A stretch of DNA of 64,000 bases. It comes from Serripes groenlandicus. Taxonomy: Eukaryota; Mollusca; Bivalvia; Cardiida; Cardiidae. Both the position numbers and the translations under genes were made by a program. The notes below the pieces were generated by a model that saw only the letters and a program-made list of their open reading frames with translations, did no database searches and was not told where the DNA came from. Of this stretch, positions 45,586 through 56,680 are shown in pieces (position 1 is the first letter of the stretch; the number at the start of each line of letters is the position of its first letter). The stretch is taken from contig JASEVX010000017.1 in the NCBI GenBank assembly GCA_031761405.1, positions 12,410,043 through 12,474,042 on the forward strand. Reading direction: 5' to 3'.

Positions 45586-45884
45586 GTTGAATTATGGTTC
45601 GGAAGATGTTGTATTATCAGTGATTTTGAAACAATGTCAGAAAAATGGCGGTAACTCTCAGCAGTGTTAAATGTCGTATACATATGGCAAATGTTTTATT
45701 TAGTATATCATAAGCAAAGTTATTCAAAAACCGCGCTTCGAAAAAACCAAAACATAAATGGTTAGTTTAAACTTATTTATTTTACATCGCTTGCGAAATA
45801 AGCTATAAGCTTATTTTAATCACGCTCGATGTCTGCTTCCTGGTTACTTAACCAGTACTCGCGCCGGTTGTCTGGACAAATCCT
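45586..45884. other. Nothing recognised
   Basis: AT-rich DNA between two repeats. Confidence 0.4.
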
Positions 45885-45972
45885 AAAGGCAGAACTCGCT
45901 CATCACGGGATTCGGACCCGGGATCTTTGGAACAACAGTCCGACGCTCTACCTCTGTACCACTGTCTTCCAC
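45885..45972 (-). mobile_element. tRNA-like sequence, minus strand
   Basis: The minus strand reads gtggtacagaggtagagcgt (A-box region) and gatcccgggtccgaatcccg (good B box, GGTCCGAATCC). The 3' side does not close an acceptor stem that I can see, so this is more likely a SINE head or tRNA pseudogene than a functional tRNA. Confidence 0.45.
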
Positions 45973-46262
45973 TAATAAATGGTTACCATGACAACAAAAA
46001 TACATATTTCCAGAATCATCATGGATGCTTGTACGACTAGATTGGACACAAAGAAAATTCCGGTGAGACTGCGTCGGGGTGTAGGTCGATCTTGGACTTC
46101 GCCGGTCGAAGAATCCCCAATGCAGATGACACATATTAATTGAAACATGCATAAACCGTCTCCGTAAATTACACACTATCAGATACATAAAAAAGTGGAT
46201 ATTTGTCTCAACGAAATGTTATATACCTCGCTTCAAGATGTTGTAGATTTCAACTTGATTTT

Positions 46263-46561
46263 GCCGAGCCCCGGTAGCTCAGTCGGTAGCGACGCGGGCT
46301 GTCAATCCAGGGGTTGTGAGTTTGAATCCCGGCTCGTCCAACTTTCTTTCCGAGGATCGACAAAAGTCAATGCGACATGCGTCATTCGTCTTCCACCAAT
46401 GGACTATGTCTATGTGGAAAAGCAGCCAGTTGCTTGGGAAGATTGTTGTGTGGAGTACTGGTGTGAGAAAACTAGAAAATGCATGAGTAGGTGAACTGGC
46501 CTCCGTGATATAACTGAGAAATTGTTAAAAACGGCATTAAACCCCAATCAATCAATCAATC
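46263..46561 (+). mobile_element. tRNA-derived SINE, full length
   Basis: Colinear with 45002-45305 over head, body and tail. B-box region gagtttgaatcccggctcg. It ends aaaacggcattaaaccccaa followed by (TCAA)n. A 99-codon frame across it is not coding. Confidence 0.9.
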
Positions 46562-46946
46562 TACTTGATTTTCGTAAGATGATCCATTATTGAGAAAATT
46601 ATATCATTTCATCCTTTTCATGGTGTATTTCTCAAAGTTTCGAGATGGACGAGTGACAGCAGTCACAATTACCTTTGGCAATAGTTGGAAATAACACTCG
46701 TTACGGGTCTTTCGAACCCACTTACCCCTTGAACGAAAAATATAATACAAAATGTATTGACTCGAATGAGTTAAAAGAACGTTAATAAAAAATTGTCCGC
46801 AGTTGAAATCAAAATCGATTACTCTCCCCTGCATCAGTGTTTTTCCACTCCATGGACAAACGCTTCAACCCTTGGCTATTGACTCTTTTCCTTTTTTTCT
46901 TCTTTCTTCTCTCTTTATCTCTATTCTACGTTAGCTGTACACATTG
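46562..46946. other. Nothing recognised
   Basis: AT-rich; pyrimidine-rich run near 46885-46925. Confidence 0.4.
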
Positions 46947-47151
46947 TTAACCCTTTCCCTCATATAAACGTCTTTTTGAAAACATAGTGACAAAAGAAGA
47001 AATTGCTCAAAACGAGCAATTTCTCCAATTGCCACAATGTTTTCCACGTTTAGTCATAGGTTATCCATTCAATGATAGAGATTTTCTATCTTTTGACAAA
47101 ATATGTTCAAAGTCGTCTGCTGCAGAATTGTCGTATGAGGGAAAGGGTTAA
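46947..47151 (+). mobile_element. Family B MITE, full length with a left-arm deletion
   Basis: TTAACCCTTTCCCTCATATA at the left and gagggaaagggTTAA at the right. The left gcagcagacgac arm is deleted (catataaacgtctttttg), so only the outermost end and the inner hairpin pair. The central palindrome gaaattgctcaaaacgagca is intact. Confidence 0.85.
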
Positions 47152-47289
47152 ACAAAAGTGACTTATAGGCCCTACGCGGCCGGGTGTTTATATTGTTTGA
47201 TGTTTGTATTTGTATAATATGTACACATGTCACTATAATAAAATGTTATTTACTTACTTACTATTCAAAACAGTGGTTTTGATCATTTA

Positions 47290-47512
47290 CCAATTGCATA
47301 CGCGTTTTTACGAATCAGCAGCAGACGAATTTTGAAAACAATGTGAAAAATGGAGAAAATGACTCATAATGAGCAATTTTCTCCTTTTGCAGCAATGTTT
47401 CAAAATATATGCAATAATACTACTTTCATGTGTAAAGATTGTTTATATTCTTGCCTAGATATTTTTAAACGTCGTCTGCTGCACAGTTGATATTTGAAGC
47501 ATAGCGTAAAGA
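47290..47512 (+). mobile_element. Family B MITE, old copy
   Basis: Arms gcagcagacgaattttgaaa and aaacgtcgtctgctgcacag, centre gagaaaatgactcataatga / gagcaattttctcc. Outer TTAA ends are no longer recognisable. Confidence 0.7.
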
Positions 47513-47572
47513 CTGTAAATACGGACACGTCTTTGCTAAAGTAATTTCATCACTTGTAAACAAAATCAGCAG

Positions 47573-47844
47573 TATATGATCCGTCCCGCGAGAAAAACAA
47601 CAGTGTGGACTCTGCGTAAATTATCGACCCGGATCAGCATAAGCATGCCGCGCAGGCTTACCCGGACAGACACTTTTCACCTCCTGTGGATTTTCTGTTT
47701 CAGGAATCATTACTCTATACCTCTCTCCCCTTGAGACCGAATGTTTCGGCCCGGATCAGTCTGCGCGGACTGCGCGGGCTGATCTCGGTCGATACATTAC
47801 GCAGATGCCATAATGTTGGTTTTCTCGCGGGACGGCTCATATAT
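47573..47844 (-). mobile_element. Family A MITE, copy 9
   Basis: Complete, reverse orientation. Left end tatatgatccgtcccgcgag, right end ttttctcgcgggacggctca then tata. ATAT on both sides. Confidence 0.85.
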
Positions 47845-48404
47845 GTTACAGTGCGATTAAGTACAATAAGCTTGTAAATCATGTAACATTTACAAATAAA
47901 TTAATCTAAAAACCGAGAATGATTCCCGTTAATGAGCAATGTCTCCTTTGCTCACTTAGCGGACGCCTGTTTTTTTTTTTAAGAAGGTAACATTTGAAAA
48001 CATTTGGTAAAACAACAAACAAACAAAAGTTCTAACAAAATCCATGCTAAAATAGTTTTACATAGGAAGTTTACAACGAGGCTCTAAAATATAATATCAG
48101 GTTTAAAGTATAGCTCGTAAATAAATGATGGAATAATTATGAAGCAAAAAAAACTTAAAATGACTTGATTAAATGGCTAATTACAATGTCTTAAATCAAT
48201 CGCATATCAATATGCTAATTGAAACATGCTCCCGAACTTTTGACCACAAGAAAAGAGAGTCACAACTGTTACCGGGTGAGATATCAGGCTTTTTCAGCAC
48301 ACATAACAAAGTATCATGTAGAAAAGATACGCGGCATGAATTCGTCGTAATAGCTATTCCGTCATCACATAGTCAGATGAAATACACATGTAAATATGTC
48401 AATT
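47845..48404. other. AT-rich DNA, weak ORF
   Basis: An ATG-initiated 77-codon frame at 48173-48406 (MANYNVLNQSHINMLIETCS at the start) shows no domain or splice context. Confidence 0.3.
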
Positions 48405-48534
48405 GAGGCACGTCTTACGAGAAACGACCCTCGGGACTTTCCTACAAGCGAGGACTCAGAGCAGCATGTGCCCCTGCGCGGTCTGATCAGGGTTGTCCCT
48501 GTTCGTCATCTGGTATTACTACGAGCCTCACCAA
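48405..48534. mobile_element. Possible distant relative of family A
   Basis: gaggcacgtcttacgagaaa resembles the family A left end, and cccctgcgcggtctgatcag resembles its inner palindrome. A right end is not clear. Confidence 0.3.
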
Positions 48535-48578
48535 AGCTTCTTTAAAAGGTGTCCGCATAAAACACACCAAATATATGT

Positions 48579-48602
48579 AATTGTAATTGTAATTGTAATT
48601 GA
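48579..48602 (+). repeat. (TAATTG)n microsatellite
   Basis: Four units of taattg. Confidence 0.85.
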
Positions 48603-48895
48603 CAATTATTTCCAATATCTCCGGATGTCGGGGTTTCTTACCACGTGACTCAAGTTGTCATCACGCATCCATTACCATGTAAATAACTGGTGCTTATTTC
48701 AATGTATTTCAATGAGTGAACATTTAATACAATAGAAGAATTTTAACGATTTTACCATTGTACACTTGGTTTAAACAGGTGTTTTCTTCATAATATAAGC
48801 CATATTTCAACGTTACCTACTTGAAATCAAGTCATAACGACATTTTCATTACGACTATTGCTTATGGTAATATAATGTTAGTAACAGCTTTGTAT

Positions 48896-49042
48896 TACAA
48901 TAAATATATGTTATCATACATTTATTATATTAAGTTTTAATAAATAGTTATGTCTGTCTTTATATACGATAGCTACAGTAAATATATGGTATCATACATT
49001 TATAATACTGAGTTTTAATAAGTAGTCATGTCTGTCTATATA
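48896..49042. repeat. Tandem duplication, about 73 bp, two copies
   Basis: Both halves contain aaatatatg.tatcatacat, ttataat.ttaagttttaat-type sequence and agt.atgtctgtct. They differ by several substitutions. Confidence 0.75.
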
Positions 49043-49634
49043 CATATATACTGTATACGTATACGTTATTGACCGTACGTTTAAATGAGCAGCAATTGAT
49101 AATCGACCTCCTAATTCTGAACTTGTAATTAGACGATCGAATAAAGTTTGAATTTAATAGCATTTAAACCTGAATAAAAACATGAAACAAATATAAATTG
49201 CAGACATTTAGAGAAAGATATGTAGCTATAAATTCACTTTCAATAACAATGGAAAGATAAAGTCGTGTGTTTAAAATTTACAACCACAAGTTTATGCTTT
49301 TGACATGCATTTCTCTTACTCGATTTCGTGTTTTTCAAACAACTGTTATTTCAGAAATCAATTAAGAACTAAGGAAAACATTGTTTACTCATAAACTGTT
49401 TATAAAAATAGCAGCTATTTATGTAAATTATTATGTTGATGTACATATTTTAAATATATGATCAAACGCCATTCTCGTACTCAATAATAAAATAAAAAAG
49501 TGCGTGCTAATCTCTGATTACAGATTTTCTGAAAACATCAGCATTCAATAATGCTTAGCTCTGCATATAAAATAAAGTCCCACTCCCCCTAATAAAATTA
49601 AACAAAACGCTCCATCATCATATTATATAACTGA

Positions 49635-49855
49635 ACCGAGTCAGACGAAAACAGACCTTCGGAATGTTGTGACCAACGGATATTGATATAAGTCCGCGGC
49701 TTCGAGAAGCCTTATAAGGATCTGCCCTGATCCAATAAGCATTCACCATCTGAAGAAGCATCTGACCTAATAGCGACTATACAGATATGAAGTTTAATCG
49801 TAGTTAATATTTCTTTTTAAACACGTTAAGGTCGTCTGTTTTCGTCCGACGTGGT
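49635..49855. mobile_element. MITE-like element with about 25-bp imperfect TIRs
   Basis: The left arm gtcagacgaaaacagacctt is repeated inverted at the right as aaggtcgtctgttttcgtcc, with a three-base difference. The interior contains cggcttcgagaagcc, a small palindrome. No coding capacity. Confidence 0.7.
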
Positions 49856-50313
49856 TTAACTAATAATATTTACATTGAAAGTATGTCATCTGATTGACAA
49901 CGAATGGATTGACAAGAGAAACAGAGTCGTCTATATTTCACTGCATTTCTCTAGAGGAACATTTAATACGATAGATTTGTTAAACTGTGTCAATGCAAAA
50001 AAAATGGATTCTATGTACCATGCGTCAAATTGCGGCTGCATGTGAGAAAGGATCTACCATGTACATGTACTTGATTTAGAAACGTTCATCCAATCAACTT
50101 TTATATCAGCTAAAAATAATATACAGTTCGAAAATATTCTAGAAAAAAACCTTTGGTATCATATGAGTTGAAACATGAGCAATAAACCATTACTTCTGTT
50201 ATGCAATATCTTTTTGTTTTTCGCTAATAGCTTCATGCCTTTCTAATCAATTGACGTCTCCTTCAAATCAGTTGACCGGCGTCACGATAACAGGTGTAAC
50301 CTTAGATTGGCCT

Positions 50314-50389
50314 AACACACCGATCGTTCGGACGTGTGCTGATCGAACCCACCGATCGAAAGGACACGTGCTAACAGAACACGCCGATT
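50314..50389. repeat. 32-bp imperfect tandem repeat, 2.4 copies
   Basis: Units start at 50314 (aacacaccgatcgttcggac), 50346 (aacccaccgatcgaaaggac) and 50378 (aacacgccgatt). GC-rich island in AT-rich surroundings. Confidence 0.75.
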
Positions 50390-52896
50390 AACTAACATAC
50401 TTATACTAGCACGCGCCCGAGTGATAGGTGAGTTAGGACAATCCTATCTGCTGGATACATGTGTTTACCATTCATACACTTTAAATATAGTTAACTCTGA
50501 TATGCTTTTTCGGCTCTTTGTTGGTCGCTCATGTATCATTACTAAATCATATAAACATTTAGTTTACATCGATTATGAAACGGATTCTACAATTTATATC
50601 TGCCTCTTTGAATATAATGCTTGCGAGGAGAATAAGTCAATAATCGCGCCATATCCCACACAATTAATTTATCCTATGCAATGGAAGCATGTATTTTAGA
50701 TCAAGATTAGACTGACGTATGGACTCATCTTTGTCCATATTTAAAAATATTCTTAAATGACAAATAAAATCGTTAATATCTTGTCCAATGCTTATACAAC
50801 TATATTCTGTTATAATCATCTCTAATCAAGTATCTAATTGGCCAGAAACAAACTAATCCAAAAATTCTGACCAATCAGATGTCTTGTTTTAAGTACAGAG
50901 AAAGCTCTGTGAATGTAAGATTTTCAGAGCCATGGTTAGAAATAGTTTTTTCTTTTCACGTGGACATGCCATCCATTTGGCACACACTCACACAGTGAGA
51001 ACAAACACAACGTAATCCGCATGTATGTAAATATAATGCATCTGTTTCACCCAATCAAACTAGAGACATGGATGACTTTCGACAATTAATCATTGTCATA
51101 ATCATATTCATTTTAATTATCCATGCCATATCAGTGACCTTGTTCTTTTTTTTTGTAGCAGACGACATTTGAAAATGTTGTACAAAAATGAGAAAAACGA
51201 TAGTTCTTGCATTAAGACGGAATTCATTTGTTGCATTTTCTTTATGAATTGCCTAAAATATTGATTTGATAGCCCAATGTAGATAAATGATATGAATATA
51301 AACATGTTTGCAAACTATTGACAGACTGAATTCGTAATTGATGTGTATTACAGCATCTCTCATTTGTCCACATGAAAAACGGTCATATTCGGATACCTGC
51401 AAGCAAACTAAACTTCAATATAGATTTAGCTGCTTCTAAAAGATAAATATAACTGATCAATCGCATATTTACTAACATGTTTTCGATCCCATAGTTTTAG
51501 TGCATCCAACAGAACTCTCACTCAAATACTTTATATGTGTCAGTAAAATAGTCAACCTAAAGGAAATCCGGATGCCGGGAGTATTGTAGTATTACGGTTG
51601 TACACCGGTTCACAGAACACCTTCTTATTAACATTTTTACTGGAAATGTTTTAGGTCAGAATTGCCGGACATGCTCGTTACATGCTTCCATGTAAAAAAG
51701 ACGACCGAAAGGAAAAAGTTATGCCGATAATTCTGATAACAATTTTATTTTAACACAATAAATTGGAAACACGAATATCTCTTTGTTTGGTAATGGTATG
51801 CAATTTGTCAATTCTAATCTGATGATTCATATACTGGATAATCTCCACATTCTTACCTGTCATATGTATATAATGATCATTCTAAATATATTCAAAATAA
51901 ATGTAAAGACTGTTTTAACAGTTCTTGTAAAATATATCACTATTTATAATAATATAATAATATCATCATACTGTACACACCATACATTGATTTTCTTTGC
52001 ATTTTGTAGCTATAAACCCCTGCAATGGAATTAGTTTAAGCAATAACATTGCTTGCTTTCCAAACCATTTCAACTTACTATTGTAAATATAACCTGAATA
52101 CATATGTTTAATATAATGGTCATTACACAGCAACTGAGGCGCACTACCTTAGTGTGTAATAAAACGTGGTGCTGAACTCAAGAAAATAGATGTTATAGTC
52201 AAAGTTTTAAAACTGTTCAAAAGTTGTCTTGAAATATTAGAATCATAATTCTTTGATAAAATTAGAGTAATAATTTCACTTTCCAATACCATAAACATCT
52301 AAATACTGATCGTTTATGCTTTATTTTATTATACATTTTAATGACTTTTCAACATTTACTGTCTAAATAATTTTGAAATATGTATTACTTACTTTGTTGT
52401 CACTATAAGCAATATTTGCAGAAGTTTCAACATTTCAAAATGTTGATCTCCATCTGGAGTTCAGCACTTTTAAAATTAGGCTTTGCTAGGGCAGAGACAT
52501 GTTACTGTATTTATATGTCTCCTGCTACGGAGATACCACGCATCATTGCTAATGCTCAAACTCATGTATAATACAATGTTCAATTTTTTTCAAAGCAAAA
52601 TATCATAAAATGTAAATGTAATGTTTAAAATAATGTTTAGTTAAAGATCTTTTTTTTTTGCATTTGTGTCAAGCTTTTAATATATGTTTTGCTTTTTATC
52701 TTTTACCATTGCAAGTTATGCATGATAACAACTGCCTTAATTAAACAATTGGTATGAAACTTATTGAGATGCTGTAAAATATTACAGAACTCCCAAACTA
52801 GCATACGAACGCATTGAACCATATGTTGTGACCTACATACATTATGTGATGATTGAGCGTTGGTTATATTTGTATAGGTCTATATTTAGATGTAGA
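50390..52896. other. 2.5 kb AT-rich DNA, nothing supported
   Basis: A 92-codon frame at 50421-50699 starts at GTG and has no domain. A family B arm (gtagcagacgacatttgaaa) is at 51157. The rest is simple AT-rich sequence. Confidence 0.4.
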
Positions 52897-53392
52897 TCAT
52901 TGCCATTCACTTCAGGTCAAAGGGAAGCAATTCGGATCGGAGCGCCGTGTCAGACAATTTTGTCCAGGGGGATTTCAGATGAATTCATAAGACTGAAGTG
53001 GTCTACCATTGGACAATAATGCTTTTGTTGAAAGTTGACAGTGTTTTAAATAAAGTTGAATACCCTCTGACTGATTAGTAATAAAAACACTATTTGCTTT
53101 TTAGCTATATTGACAGCTTAAGAGCCATTTTCAGAACAACATGTATTTTCTGAATTTGAAAGTACAATTCACTGGGGATAAGGGTGACCTTTGATTTGAC
53201 GACATAGCTCAAATAAGTAAGGTGAATATGTGAGTGTTTTGTGCTTTTATGATAGTTTTAAGAATGAACTTTAATTGAATAAAGGTTTCTTGGTTATTTG
53301 GATTGTTGGGAAAGAGCCATAGCCCTACAAGCTATAATGGTCGCATATGGAAAATGAATTGCTTCCCTCTGACCTTTAACAATTCATTGTGT
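52897..53392. mobile_element. Possible element with weak TIRs
   Basis: ggtcaaagggaagcaatt at the left and aattgcttccctctgacctt at the right are inverted copies with one mismatch in 18, about 0.5 kb apart. No further support. Confidence 0.3.
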
Positions 53393-53639
53393 TGATCGAC
53401 TGTTTTTAAGTGGTGAGTGCGGTTATGCGCATTTATAACACTGCATATCAAATAACAGTTGCCGGAAGAGCTAAGTAATTTTATTAGATGGATAACGTAA
53501 AAACACCCAGCTATAAATATAATAAGATTATTACGTATTCTGATACCCTACACTTTTCACATTTACCATTTCTCACATACAGCGACTATGTAGTAATTGT
53601 CTTTAAACGAAGTTATGCAAACTATAAAAGTATAATTGA

Positions 53640-53767
53640 CGAAAAATATTTTAAAACATGGTGGCAAAAGGAAAAACCGTTCTTCATGAGCAAGTTATCC
53701 TTTTGTCAGACTTTTGTCAATTGTCGTCTGCTGCTAATGTCTCGAATCGCATGTGGGAAAGGGTTAA
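53640..53767 (+). mobile_element. Family B MITE, 3' two-thirds
   Basis: Contains acatggtggcaaaaggaaaa, gagcaagttatccttttg, attgtcgtctgctgc and cgcatgtgggaaagggTTAA ending at 53767. The left end is lost. Confidence 0.7.
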
Positions 53768-54283
53768 ATGTTGATCATAAGGGAGGCCCACGTTAAAATG
53801 CCAGTGTCTAGTTTGATAATAAAACAATTAAATAAAACACACAACAACTTCCGTGTGTTTTTGTAAGCTGGTCGCGGGAGAGAAGATATTGCCACCAAGG
53901 CGTCATAATGAGTAAAATCCCCGAGAAGTCGAATGAATTTCAATGAATCCCCGGTTTCCTTGGAGAATTTGGTTTACAAATTATGGATGTTTGTTCAACA
54001 TCTCCCTCTCAAAGTCCACTACAATTAATCATTCAGCTTTCTCTAATTTTTCACGAATTTGACACATTAAATGTCAGTTTCGCTTTTCTTTTTTTGTTCA
54101 TTATTTCAGAAAACTGAAAATATTCATTAGATATCACCACAAACTGGTTCCAATGCCTTCACGTGCTCTGTAGTCTTGTGCTGGTGATTAAGATCAGACT
54201 TTGCCAATCAGTGAACGTTTAACAAATACGCAGTTAGCATGTTACTTTGGAAAGCTTCATGTTCTTTTTCCACAATACTCACT
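53768..54283. other. Nothing recognised
   Basis: AT-rich flank before the duplicated locus. Confidence 0.4.
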
Positions 54284-54322
54284 TTTTTGTAATGCATATA
54301 TTTTAAATAAGATCAAGGTTGT

Positions 54323-54326
54323 TTAA
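54323..54326. other. Empty TTAA site for family B
   Basis: In unit 1 the sequence reads gttgtTTAAagaatgtatt with no insert. In unit 2 the same site holds the complete element at 55262-55445 flanked by TTAA on both sides. Confidence 0.85.
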
Positions 54327-54483
54327 AGAATGTATTCGCATATATTTATATGGTCGTATACAACTGTCGTTCACAATTAATTCAATTAAATACGTTTTTC
54401 TAGCCTAACTTTCCACTTATATAGATATTGTAGTTGACATATAAATCAAAGAAATATCACTGTACATAATTGTCTTAAATGTC

Positions 54484-55084
54484 TTAAACTCTTTCCCATA
54501 TACATTAAATCGGCAGCAGACGACTTTGAAAACGTCTACCTATAATTAAAGGTATAACTACGGGAAAAAGATGAAAACATTTTTGTAAAAGAATAAAAGT
54601 GCGTCAAAATGCGTCTTATAGGTAGCAGGGACGTAGATAAGAGGGATAGGCAACTCCACCTAGCAAATAAAACTTTGAAGTCACATTTGGCACATAAACA
54701 AAAAATACATATTCTGAAAGCTTAAAATTTCAACTAAAGTTAGACATACAATCAATAACTGGAATTTCTTTGTATTTTGAACAATGACTGTTTTAAAAGA
54801 CACCGATATTGGGATTTCTGAATTATATTATTTTTTTCCAAAAATTAATAGACTGACATTTTTCATACACATAACATATTATCAAAACCCGTAATATATT
54901 AAAATATTTTTATCTACTGCAATAGAAGAATGTTAAAACTTCAAGAAAATATTTTTTTTATTTTCATATCTTGAATAGTTTTTGAGTTTTACCTGCTACA
55001 AATGTCGGCACGGGTGATATTTTAGAATATAATTTAGGTACTTATCCCTCTTATCTACGTCCCTGTAGGTAGGAAAGGGTTTAA
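54484..55084 (-). mobile_element. Family B MITE interrupted by another element
   Basis: Outer ends TTAAACTCTTTCCC at 54484 and aggaaagggtTTAA at 55084, with arm ggcagcagacgactttg. Within it, at 54626-55065, sits an unrelated element. The sister copy in unit 2 (ending 55633) lacks that insert and reads ataggtgggaaagg across the site. Confidence 0.8.
54626..55065. mobile_element. Nested 440-bp element, 23-bp TIRs, 7-bp target duplication
   Basis: TIR cagggacgtagataagaggg at the left is matched perfectly over 23 bp by the inverted right end (55043-55065). The host bases TAGGTAG are duplicated on both sides (54619-54625 and 55066-55072). The interior is AT-rich without an open frame. The superfamily is not recognised from ends or target length. 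Confidence 0.9.
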
Positions 55085-55261
55085 TGTGTACAATATATGT
55101 GTATTATCAAAGATAACTGGAAGATTTAATAAAGCATTATTTTACTTTTGTGTTTCACTGTACTTAACGGAATGCACGCAACGTTAACAATTGACATTTA
55201 CACATTTGTAAAACTGTACACACATTTTTGTAATGTATATTTTAAATAAGATCAAAGTTGT

Positions 55262-55445
55262 TTAACCCTTTCCCACATACAACTAAATTGCAGCAGACGA
55301 CTTTGAACATATTTTGTCAAAAAATGGAAAATCTCTATAATTGAATGTATAACCAATGACTATAAGTGGAAAACACTGTGGCCAAAGGTGAAATTGCTCA
55401 TCATGCTATTGCGTTTAAATGCGTCTGCAGGTGGGAAAGGGTTAA
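55262..55445 (-). mobile_element. Family B MITE, insertion proven by sister site
   Basis: TTAACCCTTTCCCACATACA to gtgggaaagggTTAA, reverse orientation. It interrupts unit 2 exactly at a TTAA that is single in unit 1. The right arm is shortened. Confidence 0.9.
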
Positions 55446-55557
55446 AGAATGTATTTGCATATATTTATATGGTCGTATACAATGTTCGTTTGAAAATGTA
55501 AAAGAATGTTGATTTTATTGAACAATTCCACGAATTTCTGACTATACCCTCGTAATA

Positions 55558-55633
55558 ACTGAAAAAAGATGAAAACATTTTTGCAAACGGTGAAATTGCG
55601 TCAAAACGTGTCTTATAGGTGGGAAAGGGTTAA
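55558..55633 (-). mobile_element. Family B MITE, right part only
   Basis: gaaaaaagatgaaaacattt, cgtcaaaacgtgtcttatag and gtgggaaagggTTAA, colinear with the right part of the 54484 copy. Its left half was lost in unit 2. Confidence 0.7.
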
Positions 55634-55951
55634 ATGTGTACGATATATGTGTATTTATCAAAGATAACTGGAACATTTACACATTTGTAAAACTGTACAC
55701 AAACAGTGTACGCTAGTAAGAATGGACACATTAAAAAATGCCAAGCGAGAAGTTATATTAGTGTTTTAAAAAAATTTAATGAATCGTATTTGGTGCTCTT
55801 GTACTGGGAACCAGAGCCCCTTTATAAATATAGAATGCGTCAATGAATTAATAGAGCGAGTAACGATATTGCAAACGAAGCAATCGTCACAATTATCAAA
55901 GACAGTACATCTCTTATCGTTAGCACACTGACGTTTCTATCATTTTAGTTT

Positions 55952-56180
55952 TTAACCCTTTCCCACCTGCAGACGCATTTTGACGCAATAGCATTAGACG
56001 ACTTTTGAAAACCTTGTTGCCAAAGGTGAAATTGCTCATGATGAGCAATTTCTCCTTTGGCCACAATGTTTTCACCTTTATTTAACAATAAACCTATATT
56101 TTATGGTGATTTTTCAGGTTTTTGTCACTTAGTTTTCAAAGTCGTCTGCTGCATATTTGTTGTATGTGGGAAAGGGTTAA
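55952..56180 (+). mobile_element. Family B MITE, full length, best preserved
   Basis: TTAACCCTTTCCCACCTGCA at the left and tatgtgggaaagggTTAA at the right, with both TTAA intact. Arms gacgacttttgaaaac and gtcgtctgctgcat, centre gaaattgctcatgatgagca, a perfect palindrome. Confidence 0.9.
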
Positions 56181-56251
56181 AGTGGAAGCTTGCACGGCGA
56201 CAGACAGAGGCATAGTGAATGTGTTGTCGTTTTGCAAAGGATACGTCCTAA

Positions 56252-56680
56252 ATACACAGACAATAGGCTTCGTCTAAATATATTGAACTATTGACTGTGT
56301 AAATTATATGAATAATAATATTCACTGATTCGCTTAAGTTGGGATACATGTAAATATTGGCTATTTTTTGTCAATATTGTATCACTATTTTACCACCGTT
56401 TGTTAAAAAATTATATTATTAACACAATGGCTTCGTTCAAATAAATATGTATCATAAATTATTACACAGACAATTGCTTCCTCTAAAATAGGTTGATCAT
56501 TTGACTGTGTAACTTATATGTTTTATAATATTCACTACTTCTGATTCACTCAAGTTGAGATATATACATATATTAAATATTTGCTATTTTTTGTCAATTA
56601 GATCACTATTTTCCCACCGTTTGTTAAAAGTTATATTAACACAATGGCTTCGTTCACATAAATATGTATTATAAATTATG
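56252..56680. repeat. Tandem duplication, two units of about 210 bp
   Basis: Both units contain acacagacaat, tgactgtgtaa, ctattttttgtcaat, ccaccgtttgttaaaa and aacacaatggcttcgttca in order, with about one-fifth of positions differing and small indels. Confidence 0.8.

Larger units (their letters stand above)
54284..55710. repeat. Diverged tandem duplication, two units of 0.5-0.9 kb
   Basis: Unit 1 (about 54284-55226) and unit 2 (about 55227-55710) share tattttaaataagatcaa, catatatttatatggtcgta, tatatgtgtatt.atcaaag and tttgtaaaactgtacacac in the same order. Different transposon insertions and deletions since then explain the length difference. Confidence 0.8.

Noticed and set aside
46195..46494. 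99-codon + strand gene
   Set aside because: It overlaps a full-length SINE; the frame is a by-product of the element.
50421..50699. 92-codon + strand gene
   Set aside because: It begins at GTG in AT-rich DNA, with no domain and no splice context.
52828..53019. 63-codon + strand frame
   Set aside because: It starts at GTG and overlaps the left arm of a possible repeat; no domain.
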